Source: Holothuria scabra
Lineage: Eukaryota; Echinodermata; Holothuroidea; Aspidochirotida; Holothuriidae
NCBI GenBank assembly: GCA_037179385.1
Contig: CM074189.1
Coordinates: 22,455,020 to 22,519,019 of the forward strand
Length of the DNA: 64,000 nucleotides
Direction of reading: 5' to 3'
Of this stretch, positions 38,485 through 50,101 are shown one piece after another. Below the pieces are notes generated by a model that saw only the letters and a list, made by a program, of their open reading frames with translations, was not told the DNA's origin and did no database searches. Made by a program: the position numbers and the translations under genes. The first letter of the stretch is position 1. Each line of letters begins with the position of its first letter.

Positions 38485-40770
38485 TTTTTGGTTGCGACGT
38501 CCCATTTTAAACATGAGTGGGGTTTTCACATGTGCAACATTGTGACAGCTATTCAATATGTGCGTTTTATGATATTTTTCATGAAGTTCATTTGACACAA
38601 CAAATTTTGGATGAGATTACTAGCGTTGTGTGGTGCGGGAACATAAGTACGAGTACAGGTGCAAGATCGTCAATTCAGGTTCATATGAATCTGAAGAAAA
38701 ATTAATTAGGACTATGATTACCGGTATGAAGACAAAAGTATCAGTTTATGAGTACAAATAATGGCACAAGAAAACGTGTGCACTGGTACTGGTATGAGTT
38801 ATGGTGCAAGGTCATATCGTTACGGGTACAGATCGTAAATATGTTTTTGACTGCCGGTATGAATTTGTCAGTAGAGTGGGACAGGTTTACCTGGTATTAG
38901 CTACTGGGTAAAGAAGAAGACCTGGATCACAGGGCATTACATGAATACACAGAGCAAGGCAGGCGGAACCACAGGGTGTGTGGCCTATGTTGATACCACT
39001 TCATGAGGTACTTGATTATAGGTACGCATGTACAAATCGATGAAAAGATTCAAGCAAAACAGGCCGTACAAGATAATGTACAATAGGCTGGAAGGCTGAC
39101 TTTCTGGCCTAAAATTAGGCGACTACTGTACTACCACATGAGTTTTTATGGTTGTATGGTTTTTGTTACAACGATGTGCATCTGGCATTGTGAAAACAAT
39201 TGTTCCTGCGTTAACTTCCTTTAGAAAGCTAAAAAGACCAATGCTACACTAATATTTAATGTTTGTAAACAGGAGTGGTTTGTGGGTGGGGAGGGGATGC
39301 AAAAAAAAATGATGACTGCCATGGTATAATCATGATATTGACTTTGCAGACAAATCAGAGACCGAAGAAACTGAATCTATGAGTGATCTATGGGTAATGC
39401 ATAGTGCCAAATAAAGCTATATCTTTTAATGCGGTCACCAATTCTGAGAAAACCACTATCATTACGTCCTTGCAGCCTTGTAAGTTGTATTAAATATAAC
39501 ACTATAAGAATGGAAAAAGACAGACGGGTTTTAGAGTTGAAATTTGTGATATATGTCGGTAGAGAATGTTACAAGAAATTTAGAGTAATGTTCACGAACC
39601 CTACAATAAATGTACGTCTCACCTAACTCTCATTAGGGGTCATAGCAAGCCCTATGTTGTAACTGGTACCGGTGTATGGTCAAAACGGAGTAACGAGATA
39701 TCACATCACCAGCTTCATGAGTACTAAAATATTTAAATGTAGTCAGATTTGTCTTTGGTGGCCCTTCATTATGATGATATCAAACACTGTTTCTTGGATG
39801 TGTCCGGTGCTGAAACACCAACACCACTACGTCTGGTTCAAAGGCACATATAGTACCTCAAAGGACGGGGATGGGGGCTTACTTGCAACTCGACCTTTTT
39901 CCAACCAAAGATTTGTATAAATGTAATATAGGTCTATACTAGTACTAAAATTTAAAGATAAGTGATTAAGATTGTTTACGCATAACATATAGCACCACAC
40001 ATTAGGGACAAATAGTCGAGGGTCACATGCCGTCTACAATTCCAGGAACATGACCTTGCCCTTGTAATCAAGTGCGCTGAACGATGGAAATATTTCCATT
40101 ACGTAAGTAAACCATCATTACTATAATTAAGTCTCTCACACAATATTTGTTTGTTATCTACGGTCCATGAAAGTGTTGGCAGCAAACTTTCAAAGAACAG
40201 AAAAACTGTCAGACTGCTGTCTGTAACAATGTAAAAAACTCTTTAGTCTGACTAAGGTCGGTAAGTTACGTCCAAATATAATAATGTTGCGCATGAAAAT
40301 ATTCCTGAACTTCCTTCTAAAATTGCACCAGCAAGCACCATGCAGCTACAATGGAGGTGAGCTGTCAACCAAGCCATGCAGTCTTTATACCCTCTAGAGA
40401 TATTTTGGTTCAGTGCAACAGAGCCTTAGGGAAAAACATGACTTAAAATGCACCACAATTAAAACATTGAAAGCAGAATATCATGGTATCATGACCCGCA
40501 AAAGCATCTTAAAGTATAGATACCTCCAAGGTTATCCCAAAGAGAGCACTGGAAGCATGCCTATGTTTATACCTTTTGCACATATTCATTCATTTTACAT
40601 GGGTGGAACAGACTGGGCATTTCGCTCTAATTTAGAAACCACCAATAAAAAAGTGATGGAAAGAACAATAAAATAAAAATTTTAAACAAACATAATTGTC
40701 TTGCAGACGTGAGGAACACAAGTGAGCTAAAAAAGTAGCGAAAGGCATAACGTTTATGTGTGCTATGTTA
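38485..40770. other. Intergenic, nothing recognised
   Basis: Short ORFs without motifs. Confidence 0.35.
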
Positions 40771-40780
40771 CTGTATAGGG

Positions 40781-41835
40781 CAGGGTTGGCCAGTTTTAAC
40801 CGGGGCGGTTTAAACCACCTGGGTAAAACCGGCTTAAGCATTGTTTAAACCGCACAGTTTTGACCACGTAAAAGTAGTTAAAACTGGTGAAAGCTCCAAA
40901 TATGCTATTTTTCAAATAAATTAGATCAGAACTTGTCCAGAAAATGTTGGAAGCCTTAATTAAATCAAAAGACAATGCTGAGAATTATTTGTAAGCTGGT
41001 TGATAACACTTCTAAACTAATATTCAAATATTGCAGTTTGAGTTTATTGAGTCTTCTCCTGTCAAAAGTTTTGTGTTAAGTTTGTTCAATCGAAGTGTTG
41101 TAAAAGTATGAAACCTGGGTGCATAGCCTACGGTGCTACTTCTCTTTCAATCTACTCATTGATGAAGATTACCCATGAGATCGAAGTTATGTGGATAATC
41201 CTTTAATTACATTTTGCCCAACTGAGACTGGAAGGGGAGTTTTAACAGAGCAGATTGCTGATATTGAAACACTATAAACTTTAAAGTTGATGGTGTGAAC
41301 TTGTGAAGCACTGAAACCTGGCCCATCTTCAACAATGCAATATTAAAACTTTTTTGAAGGCTTACAAAATACTGATAAAGTTTCTTTCAAATGTTAATTA
41401 GTATATATCTAAAAAAACGTCTCAGAAAATACAGGGCAGTGTGGCTCTCTGCAAAATTAACCACCAATAGCATATTTCCTCATTGACAAAACCAGACCCA
41501 ACTACAGTATTTTGCAGTGCACACAATCTGTAAAGGGTACTTTTGGTTTCCACATTGCACAAATAGCCATTATTAAGAGTACATAATTTTGGGGGTAATA
41601 TAACTCAAATAACGCATTTAGCATCAAGCAAAGAAAACTTAAGTTTTACTACTGAAACATCTCAAGTCATTCTTATATCACAGTTGGTTGGATGTATGAA
41701 TTTATGCTTACCGTTTGTGACAAAAATGGGTATTGACCGGTTTTGACCGGTTTAAACCTGGTTTTGCCGGGTTTAAACCAGGCTAAAACCACGTTACGGT
41801 AAAAACCGCTTTTGACTACTGCTGGGCCGACCATG
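40781..41835. mobile_element. Non-autonomous hAT-type DNA transposon, 1055 bp
   Basis: Exact 8-bp target-site duplication GTATAGGG at 40773-40780 and 41836-41843. Terminal inverted repeats CAGGGTTGGCC-AG and (right end, other strand) CATGGTCGGCCCAG. Palindromic GGTTTAAACC or GTTTAAAC sits subterminally at 40807, 40843, 41749 and 41770, likely transposase-binding repeats. 8-bp duplications and CA-starting ends are the hAT pattern. No transposase frame inside. Confidence 0.85.
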
Positions 41836-41844
41836 GTATAGGGC

Positions 41845-44480
41845 CTTTGGACTTTGAGCCAACTCTGTGATTCTGAGATGCAGTTTCATGTTTGTGATCA
41901 GTAACAACTGAATTTAGCTTGAACTCTTTTTATATGTTGATGTAAATATACCAACTGTAACAATTTGGCCCAAAAGGAGATGTTGTGTCACTGGACTAAT
42001 AGCCTTTTTTTGGCAAGAATTTCTTTTAATCATTACAACGACACAACTTTTATAACTTAATGTAATCGGTTTTGTGTATAACGATGAACAATAATTCTGG
42101 GATATCTTTTCCACTACATTACAAAGACAACTAATATTTATTCAACAAAAACAGTCGGATTTGCTGGGTCTTTGAGTAAATACAAATCTTAGCAGAAAAT
42201 CTTGAGGAAAAAGCAAGCAGTACTGGAACAGGTACCTTAAACCTTTATTTATTGCTACTGGTATGTTTTTTAATTATTAATACATCTTAAACAATGCACA
42301 CACTTCATATGGTCTTTTTTTTCAAGTTCCAAACAGTAGCCTATATTGTTAGGAGTTCTGCTAAAAATCTCCTATCAAACCGTTAAGTAATGACACTCTT
42401 TAGAGGAGAAGATACTTTCTCAAGTGCACTTGTTTGTTTACAAATTCTTAACCCCGCAAATTAGGAAAATAGTAAAAACTGTGTAGTAGCAGAGTTTGTA
42501 GGGAGTCAATTTATTGGTACTGATCACTGCATTTTGTAGTAAGATTATCCTACTTTGCATAAACAATCTACAAGGCAAACAGAAAATGCTTATCTAAGGA
42601 TAAACTCAATATCTATGCATAGAAGCTCCTAATTTGCATAATATATGCTAATTAGCCTTCGTGCAAAGGGATTTTGAAGAAGAAATCAGCGTTTGGCCTA
42701 AAAAATGTCTCATGAAGTTGAATATGGCTGCATTTCACTCAAAAATTCATTTTGGCAACATTTGTCCAAATTTCTAAACCATTTACAACATAAAATTTGC
42801 CCTTAAATTATCGAAATAGAAGATTTTGGAAAATAAAAGATTTCGTGGACTTGGTCCTTGTTTCTTTCCTGAAACGTCATATAGAAAAACCAGAAAGCGT
42901 GGGTTAGTATGGTTTATTAGTGAGGATGTATTGATGTGTGCTAATTCCAGAAAATGGCAGCCATCTTGCATTTGGTTTCAGAAAATTTGCATGGCCACTC
43001 AGAAAAAGTGTGAATGGAAAGGATTGTGCAGAAAAAGATTAGCTGTAAAGAACCATGGTGGAGGCATTTTCCCTGAACTTATACCCTTCTCCCAATCAAT
43101 GCGACTTTAAAGTGTGGGACGATTCTAGTGGCCACGTCAACAAATCCACAACATAAATTTTTATTCCTCTACACCGATCCACTTAGGTAGAAACTCACGA
43201 ACAAAGCCTTGGAAGGTTTTGGAATCGCCTAAATCAGGTGCGTGAAGATCCAAGATTTTGAGAAGGGGGATGGGGCTTACCTATACACAAACAGACGACA
43301 AGTGAGCTTGGAAGGCACGACGCCATGGCGGAGAGGAGTGAGTTCTCACCCTAGAAAATTTGAATTTCAGATGCGCTCAGATAGGAATTTTCCGTGTCTG
43401 GAAGAATATTCTACTTACCTGAAACAAAAATGAAACCATTGGTCATCGAAAAATGGAGTGTGTGGAGGTGAGTGCCCCCACTTCTATCTGCACCTGTAGA
43501 TGAAGTATACAATACGGAGAACTTTCAAAGTCGGAGGATCGAGAGACAAAGATTTAAAGTTGAAATTGATTTGAAATCGGTGAAAGTGTTGACTCGATAG
43601 TTTTGCGGAATGTGGCCTTGCCTACCCTTGTGTACTTGGGGCCTAGTTTTCCAACGTACACTTTGTTTCTAAATTTAGCCTAGGATCTCGACGTACAACT
43701 GTTGGCCCGGTATTTTGCAGTGAATGTAAATTTGTCCAGGGGGAAATATGTGCCTATGGTATGTAGGTTTTTACAGGCTAACTACTAAATAGGCGTAGTG
43801 CTGTATCGTCACAAAAATTTTGTAGTGGTTGGTTGTTCATATATCTTCTGAGTGTCAGTGCTCCTTCCAGAGGGAAGTAAGGCAAATGTTTCCCCCTTTC
43901 CAGAAAAATTCTCTTGTCGAGGTAAAATACCCCTTTTAATTTTCCATTAAAATTAGAAAATTGTTAATATCTTGCTTTCTTACCAAAAAAGACACTATTC
44001 CAGCAATTATTCAACTTACATATTAAAATAAATGGCCTTTAAATATCTTCAACGTGAATATTACAGGGAACGTGAAGCTAGTGTCCCTCTGAACCAACGC
44101 AAATCTTAAGCAAAGGACAGCATCACTTTGGACTTAAGGTTTACTAGTAACAAATTTTCCCCTTTTTGTTCTTCTGGCACAATCCCTGGCCGTATACGCT
44201 GTGTGCAATGTCTATAACATGTGCCATAGTGCCATCCTTCCCGATTTTCTACTTGCAGCGGCCGTGCTGACTAGCTGAGAATCTTACTTGGTAAGCTGAA
44301 TACATACTAGGTACAGAAGCTGCGCCATTTAATGTTTTGGTAGACCTATAGAGCTTTTGTAAACATGTGCATTCATATCGTAGTAACATTTAATGCAAAA
44401 GGTTTGGGAAGAGGAAAGGATATTTCAAAGTAAAAGTGCAATCAGAGTCGAAAGCAAATTACTGGCAGGTAGTCAAAAGA
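41845..44480. other. Intergenic, nothing recognised
   Basis: Short ORFs only, on both strands around 42.8-43.1 kb, without motifs. Confidence 0.35.
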
Positions 44481-44484
44481 TTAG

Positions 44485-44600
44485 AACGTTATCTCCGTTG
44501 AATTAACGAGGTAATATCGCAATTCAACATGGGAGATATTTGAAATGACGCCACCCATGGCAAAATATTCTCCCGAATGTGTGAAAATTGATTTCCCCCG
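44485..44600 (+). repeat. Dispersed ~115-bp repeat (copy 2)
   Basis: Same order of blocks as 38.04-38.15 kb, same orientation, diverged. Confidence 0.6.
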
Positions 44601-44808
44601 AGAGCGGTTTTATCCATTACTGATAACCGACAATTTTTAAGAAGAGTATAGGGCACTATAACTTGTAAAAAGAGGTTTTTATTCACTATATTTACAGGCA
44701 CTTAAGGAATCAGCAATTCTTTTCCAAGTGATTATTTGTAAGGGTAAGGTTCAATAAGAAAGACGAACTTTCGAATATGTTGTTTTTCTGTCGGTATCCA
44801 GATTAACT

Positions 44809-44966
44809 TCATAAACGCCGGAAGAGAATATTATTATCGGCTGAATTTATCTTCCTTAGGATTTTCATGACATCCACTTCAGACATGAAGATAATGCGAT
44901 TTCGCATACTCCATTCTTCGTCATGCAAAACCAAGGCCAGGTGAGCAGTTATTGTTTGAGCTGTAT
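44809..44966 (-). pseudogene. Orphan kinase alpha-C exon of a probable paralogous receptor kinase
   Basis: After a good acceptor (TTTTAATTTTAATAG) the frame reads DTAQTITAHLALVLHDEEW then SMRNRIIFMSEVDVMKILRK. FMSEVDVMKIL has the form of a kinase alpha-C helix and keeps the Glu that the 53-60 kb gene has lost. It starts in phase 1, the same phase as the alpha-C exon of that gene. It then hits a TGA, but a one-base shift restores GVYEVNLDTD, like the NIVxLLGVxE stretch that should follow. No donor is found at the expected place and no neighbouring kinase exons are visible, so I read it as a decayed or isolated exon. Confidence 0.4.
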
Positions 44967-44969
44967 CTA

Positions 44970-47415
44970 TTAAAATTAAAATACAAAGAGTCATTTCTTG
45001 AAGTTAAATTTAGTGTATTTCAAAGATAACCAAAACTAAAATGTCAACAAAGAACCCATCCGAAAGAATCACCTCCATGACTTATAACAATAAAAAAAAA
45101 ATTGGGAACAACAAGTGCTTTTACCGTGAGAATACATTTTTAAGTTATGTGACTTTGAAAGATAAGTACTGCCAAGCACAACAGGATTGCTTAAAGACGA
45201 GTTAAACATGAGATCAAGATTCATATAAGCAAACTAATTCGAATGAATTGATACAATTAAGGCCAAGGTGAGTCATGGAATGAGTCGACGATCAGTGAGC
45301 TGCCTGAGGCATGGTGCCATAACGTTAAAAGTGTAGATATCAATTAAGCTTCGTATCTCTAAAGACCACACTGGCATTTCTCAAAAACCACCGAAGTGTT
45401 TGTTTTCGACCATGGAAGCTCTTCCGCAACAGCTTTATAGTAAAAAGTATAGGTCTATGATATAAGGCTCTGCTTAAAGTTTGCAGATAGCACTTTTCAA
45501 GGACTTTCAAATTCTTACTTGCAGTTAAAAAATAGCCCCAACTCATTTGGTCATGACCGAGTCACAGGTGGCGTAACATAAGAGAATAAATAAAATGTAA
45601 ACAATAAAAATCGCGTGACATAAAACTGGTCGATGAAACGAATGTGCAAAGTACTCATCTACACGTGTAAGCTAAATAAATTTTATCGTTCGTTGGAGTG
45701 GTGGAGTGTAACCTCGAGTGTTGGAGTGTAAACGCATAAAACGTTTTCAAATAAGATAACAACAGCACAGGATTGTGAAAGATTTTACAATGTCAAGTGT
45801 TTCACTATGAACTGACATAATACTGACATCAATAACCTCGAGATAAGGTATAAAAAGCACAGAACAAGTTATATTTGGGGTCAGGCACAGTCACCTTAAA
45901 AGAAGAGGTTTGTGTTGAAACACAGTCAGCCGAGGAAAATCACTGAAGTTGGCTAAAACTATTTAGTGAACACTCTTAGAAGCTTTGTCCATTTGTTAGA
46001 CATACTACTATTTTTTCTTAATAACTAATATTACAGGCGTAGTTCTTTAAATTCCTTCGAGTCTCTAAACCATAACAACATACGGACAATACAAGTTTTT
46101 GAGAACCGCAGGGTAAAACATTTTGTCTAACTGGTAACAGACATTTTGTTCTGTGCACTTTGTATGCAAATATTTGCACATCGCAGATTTGTTATCTTTT
46201 CTGCAACAGAAGCACAATGTTGTATATTGTCACGTGTAAGGCCAAGCAAACGAGGCAGGATGTAGACCTATGATTCAGCATTGCAATATGTTGTCAATAC
46301 AAAATTGCAAAACATTGCAAAATTAAACACCCCAATTTTGGTAGGTTTCCGGCTTTTGAGCAGGTTAACGACAGACTTTTAAAGATCATGGTGATCATGA
46401 CATATCAAAAATAACTACTTACGGCAACGGCAGTAAGCCACAGCTTCCCCTAAAATCCTCACTAGTTAACAAAAACGCCACTCTAGCTGATGTTTTCTAA
46501 AGCTCAGTAAACTTCGCATCAACGCAGTGCTCTCACAATCAGGACGGAGATTCAATGTCAAGATGTGTAGAATACAATAGACAAGTCGCATGGGGTCAGT
46601 TACCGTGGCAGCTGTTTCCACTGCGTGTCCATTTGGTTAGAGTGACTTTTAATTGTCTATTGCTGTACTGTTCATAGTGGAACTAAAGACAGTAGACGTG
46701 CAAGACTCAAAAATAATGTCTTTCTACCAGTTGTCATATATCATTTTAGTTAGCATAGTGATATCGAAGGCACATCAAATTGCATACGAGGAAATCAGAA
46801 AATGCCTCTGCCAACCCCTCTGGTGCGGATCCAGACATTTCAAAAAAAAAAAAGGAAGGGGGCTGAACTTAGTGAGAGTGAGAAATGGGGACTTCAGCCT
46901 GATACTGTGCTTCAATGACCAATTCTTCCCAAAAGACTAAGCGGAGCGTCACCATCTGTTGGGGGGGGGGGGGGGAGCGTACAGAAAATTTTGAAAAATG
47001 ACGATCCCTCAGACAGCCGACGGAAATGGAATTTTGAACCGACTAGTAAGTAGAATCGAAGCAATCATTTTTTGAGCTCTTAAAAACCGACCTAATTGTC
47101 TCTCGTTTCCGCGCAAGGAAGAAACCTGTACACAAAATTAATAAAATGCATCCCACAGAAAAAAGAGGGCACGTTATTTTATACTCAACAAACAACCAGT
47201 CCAAATTAACGGTTTCTGCACACTTGATCCCTACAAACCGTAGCCTATGCATCAAATAAAAACATTCCGAGACGCAACGATAGAAATCAAAGTAAACCTA
47301 TAGCCCAATTCTCCGTTGTCAACATCAACAACTACAAAGGCTTCAGTTCTTACGTCCTACTTGAAAATTGTAAGATGCGTTTTGCGTTTCTACGACATTA
47401 TTGTTTCTGATGGCT
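44970..47415. other. Intergenic, nothing recognised
   Basis: A poly-G run lies at about 46961-46974. I searched the minus strand for partner exons of the orphan kinase exon and found none. Confidence 0.35.
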
Positions 47416-47427
47416 GTCCCTCTACAC

Positions 47428-47588
47428 CAGGGGTGTGCATGTGGGTCTTGGCACATTGGTCACTCTAACGGTTAAGGATGGGGTACGGTGTGACGGTAAG
47501 ACGCCTCCTAATATACACCTATATCTGCTCCACTGAGGCCACCCGGATGGATACAGCAACATGTTTGGTCCAAAAGTTTGCACACCTG
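47428..47588. mobile_element. hAT-type MITE, 161 bp
   Basis: Ends CAGGGGTGTGCA and (other strand) CAGGTGTGCAAA. Flanked by CTCTACAC (47420-47427) and CTCTATAC (47589-47596), an 8-bp duplication with one change. No coding capacity. Confidence 0.75.
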
Positions 47589-47599
47589 CTCTATACCAT

Positions 47600-48325
47600 A
47601 AGGAACAACCGTTGGTAAACTGAGACAAAACTAACTTGTCGACCGTTCACGGCCACTACATTACACACATGGGCTGAGTTGCGAATGTGTAAACATAACG
47701 AGCATTCGAATCAGCTGCTCGACCCAGCTTAACTGGCTCAGCCAGTGTTCTATCTTTCGAAAAAGTGATCTTAACGTCTTCAGAACGTCAAAACTTTAGC
47801 CGGCCAAAACGACTAGCCCTCCGAGGGGGTCTAGTTGAGCCGTGTGACGTGTTTTACGTCACATGTCGTCCTGACAATTAACTTGCTAGTCGAGCTGGTT
47901 CTAGCCGCTAAATCTTATAGTTCAGTCGGTAACGCTTATAACCTTATGAAATATTGGCCGTCAGCTATTTATATTTTTCAAATCTTTTTGTTTTGGCCAG
48001 GAAGTTGCAGCTCTCTGTTGTGTCTAAGGCAAGGCGGCAGGAAAGTAGTAGATGGCGTTATTAACCCCCACTGAATATCATGCGAGGTTTGTGTATTTGG
48101 AGGCAAATGATGGGCCTGAAATAGCCCCCTTGAATACTCTCGTAGATAAAAATTAAGCTTGTTGTAGGGTATTTGTTATTGTTGATGTAATGAAAAAAGG
48201 TGCTGAGGCCGTAAACTCTCTACCTTGGATCTGCGCCTGGCATCAGACTAAAAATATGTATTGGAAAAGGATAGGGAATAAAATTAATAACACATTTTAC
48301 TACCTATCCCTTTTTAATGGTCTGA
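47600..48325. other. Intergenic, nothing recognised
   Basis: Short ORFs only. Confidence 0.3.
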
Positions 48326-48327
48326 CG

Positions 48328-48525
48328 GTCGTGAGGTTGGTCAAGTGTTGTCCTTCAGTGGACGTAGCGTCTTTGGATTGCAGTCTAAAATTTGGTTTCT
48401 CCGAACGCTTTTGCCCACTAGTCGGGAGGACTTTGAAAAAGCATTTTACTACCTAACGGCATTAAAATATCCCTCTGCATGGATTGGGAAGGCTAGATCT
48501 TTTTCAGTTGCAATTTCTTTATTGT
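48328..48525 (+). pseudogene. Frameshifted relative of the 60.5 kb galectin-like fragment
   Basis: The DNA matches the 60.5-60.77 kb fragment over roughly 100 bp (shared GAGGTTGGTCAAG, GTTGTCCTT(T/C)AGTGGACGT). One frame reads VGQVLSFSGR and another SLKFGFSERF, so the reading frame breaks between them. Two diverged copies of one coding-like unit therefore exist 12 kb apart in opposite orientation. Confidence 0.3.
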
Positions 48526-48905
48526 AGATATGAACTTAGTGCTACGTAAGATAGGGTAGGAGCGGTTCTCGCAGCCCCTCCTTAGTAAACTGCTGTAATA
48601 ACGACGTTATGGTTATGAACTTATACCACAGGTCTCGAAACACACACTAAGTGTATTGAATCTGTCCTTTGTACACAACATGCAGTCACCTCCTACTTGA
48701 GATCGTCCGTCTCCTATGAACCCATCCATCTTCATTTCCACCTAATGCATGTTAGATAGGGGTGTGTTTAGATGTCTCATACATCAATATGCACCGTGCA
48801 TGTCTATCTAAGACATCTTAATGCCGAATATCAGTAACGTTTGAATATTGCACAGTGGTTTAAAAATCTTCGATTAAATATACTTGATATTTGTGAACGT
48901 CCAGT

Positions 48906-50093
48906 CAAGGGTGGCGACAGCGGGCGGGGGGGGGGGGGGGCGCCCCCCCCCCCCCGTCGGGGAAGGTCGGCGGTTTCGTCGGGGAGGCCTAAAAATAAAA
49001 AAATAATAAAAAAAAAATAATACAAAATCCCGCAGGGACTGAAGTTACTGGATGGGCGATGTAGAACATATTTTTTGTTTTGAAATGCTATTTCAATACA
49101 TACCGGAATCGATTTTAGATCACTTCTTATACTCTGTTAAACCGCATTCTATGTACCTTGTCCTATCTCTTCCCCCGTCGGGGAAGGACGGCAACTTTTT
49201 GGGGAGGCCTAAACATGAAAAACGTAAAGGACTGAAGTTACTGGATGGATGACCATGATTTTTTTCTTTTTGAACTATTTTTTCTTTTGTAACTCTATTT
49301 TAATGCATATCTGAATCGGTTTTACTTACTTCCTACTAGCTCTTCTATCCCCCATCCCATCTTCAATCCTTGCGCGCAAGGTCATGCCTCCGTCGGGGCC
49401 GGGCTACCCACCCCCTGTTGTTGAGAAAATCCAATTTCGTCCTGGAGCCTTCATCTACAGACCTACGATAAAAGATGTGGGTCTGTAGTCACTCGGACTA
49501 CAGACCTACGATAAAAGATGTGGGTCTGTAGTCACTCGGACGACCTTCTCGATCTTGCTTACTAGAAAACCACATTCTTCAAGGAAACTCCTAATTCCGA
49601 ATTCTCCTGTAAATTTTCTTTCATTAAAATCCAAAATTTTTCCATCATGATAAGCTCTTAATTTTGGAAGATTCGTTCAAAAAAGGGAAAAACTCTCCGG
49701 GCAAACTTCTAGTCTCGCCTCAAAGCCTTAGTCAGTAAGTAGGTCTTGTGCGATTCAATGCGTAACCCCAAAAGAATTTCAGCTGTCACCCATGTAACGT
49801 TTTTAATTTTTCCCTTATGAAGGACAGATTCTTCAATAAACACCCAAAATTTTTTAGTTCCAATAAAAGCCAAATTTCTTTCATAAGTTTTAACTTTTAC
49901 CTCAAATAAGCTTCAGATTTTTTAGTATTTGTTAAGAAGAAAGCCCAATATTTCGGCGCGCTCCGCGCGCCTCAAATTCTCCAAGGTCACGTTCAACTGG
50001 AACATAACATCGCCTTTGTCGGGGCCTTGAAATTCTGGCCCCCCTTTCGGGGAGCTTGGCCCCGCTGTCGGGCAAATCCTGGTGCCACCCCTG
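48906..50093. mobile_element. Non-autonomous hAT-type DNA transposon, 1188 bp, GC-rich ends
   Basis: Left end CAAGGGTGGCGACAGCGGG; right end (other strand) CAGGGGTGGCACCAGG...GACAGCGGGGCC. Flanks CGTCCAGT (48898-48905) and CGTCCATT (50094-50101) are an 8-bp duplication with one change. The interior has repeated CCGTCGGGGAAGG.CGGC...GGGGAGGCCTAAA units, facing poly-G/poly-C runs at 48929-48955, and a 43-bp tandem hairpin duplication. No transposase frame. Confidence 0.75.
49455..49540 (+). repeat. 43-bp tandem duplication, each unit a hairpin
   Basis: Two near-identical 43-bp units. Each begins CTACAGACC and contains its complement GGTCTGTAG about 20 bp later. Lies inside the 1188-bp hAT-type element. 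Confidence 0.85.
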
Positions 50094-50101
50094 CGTCCAT
50101 T

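Noticed and set aside
42783..43110. Overlapping ORFs on both strands
   Set aside because: No domain or exon partner; opposite-strand shadows of each other.
46800..46980. Possible further hAT-type element (GGTGCGGATCCAG ... poly-G)
   Set aside because: I could not find matching inverted ends or a target duplication.
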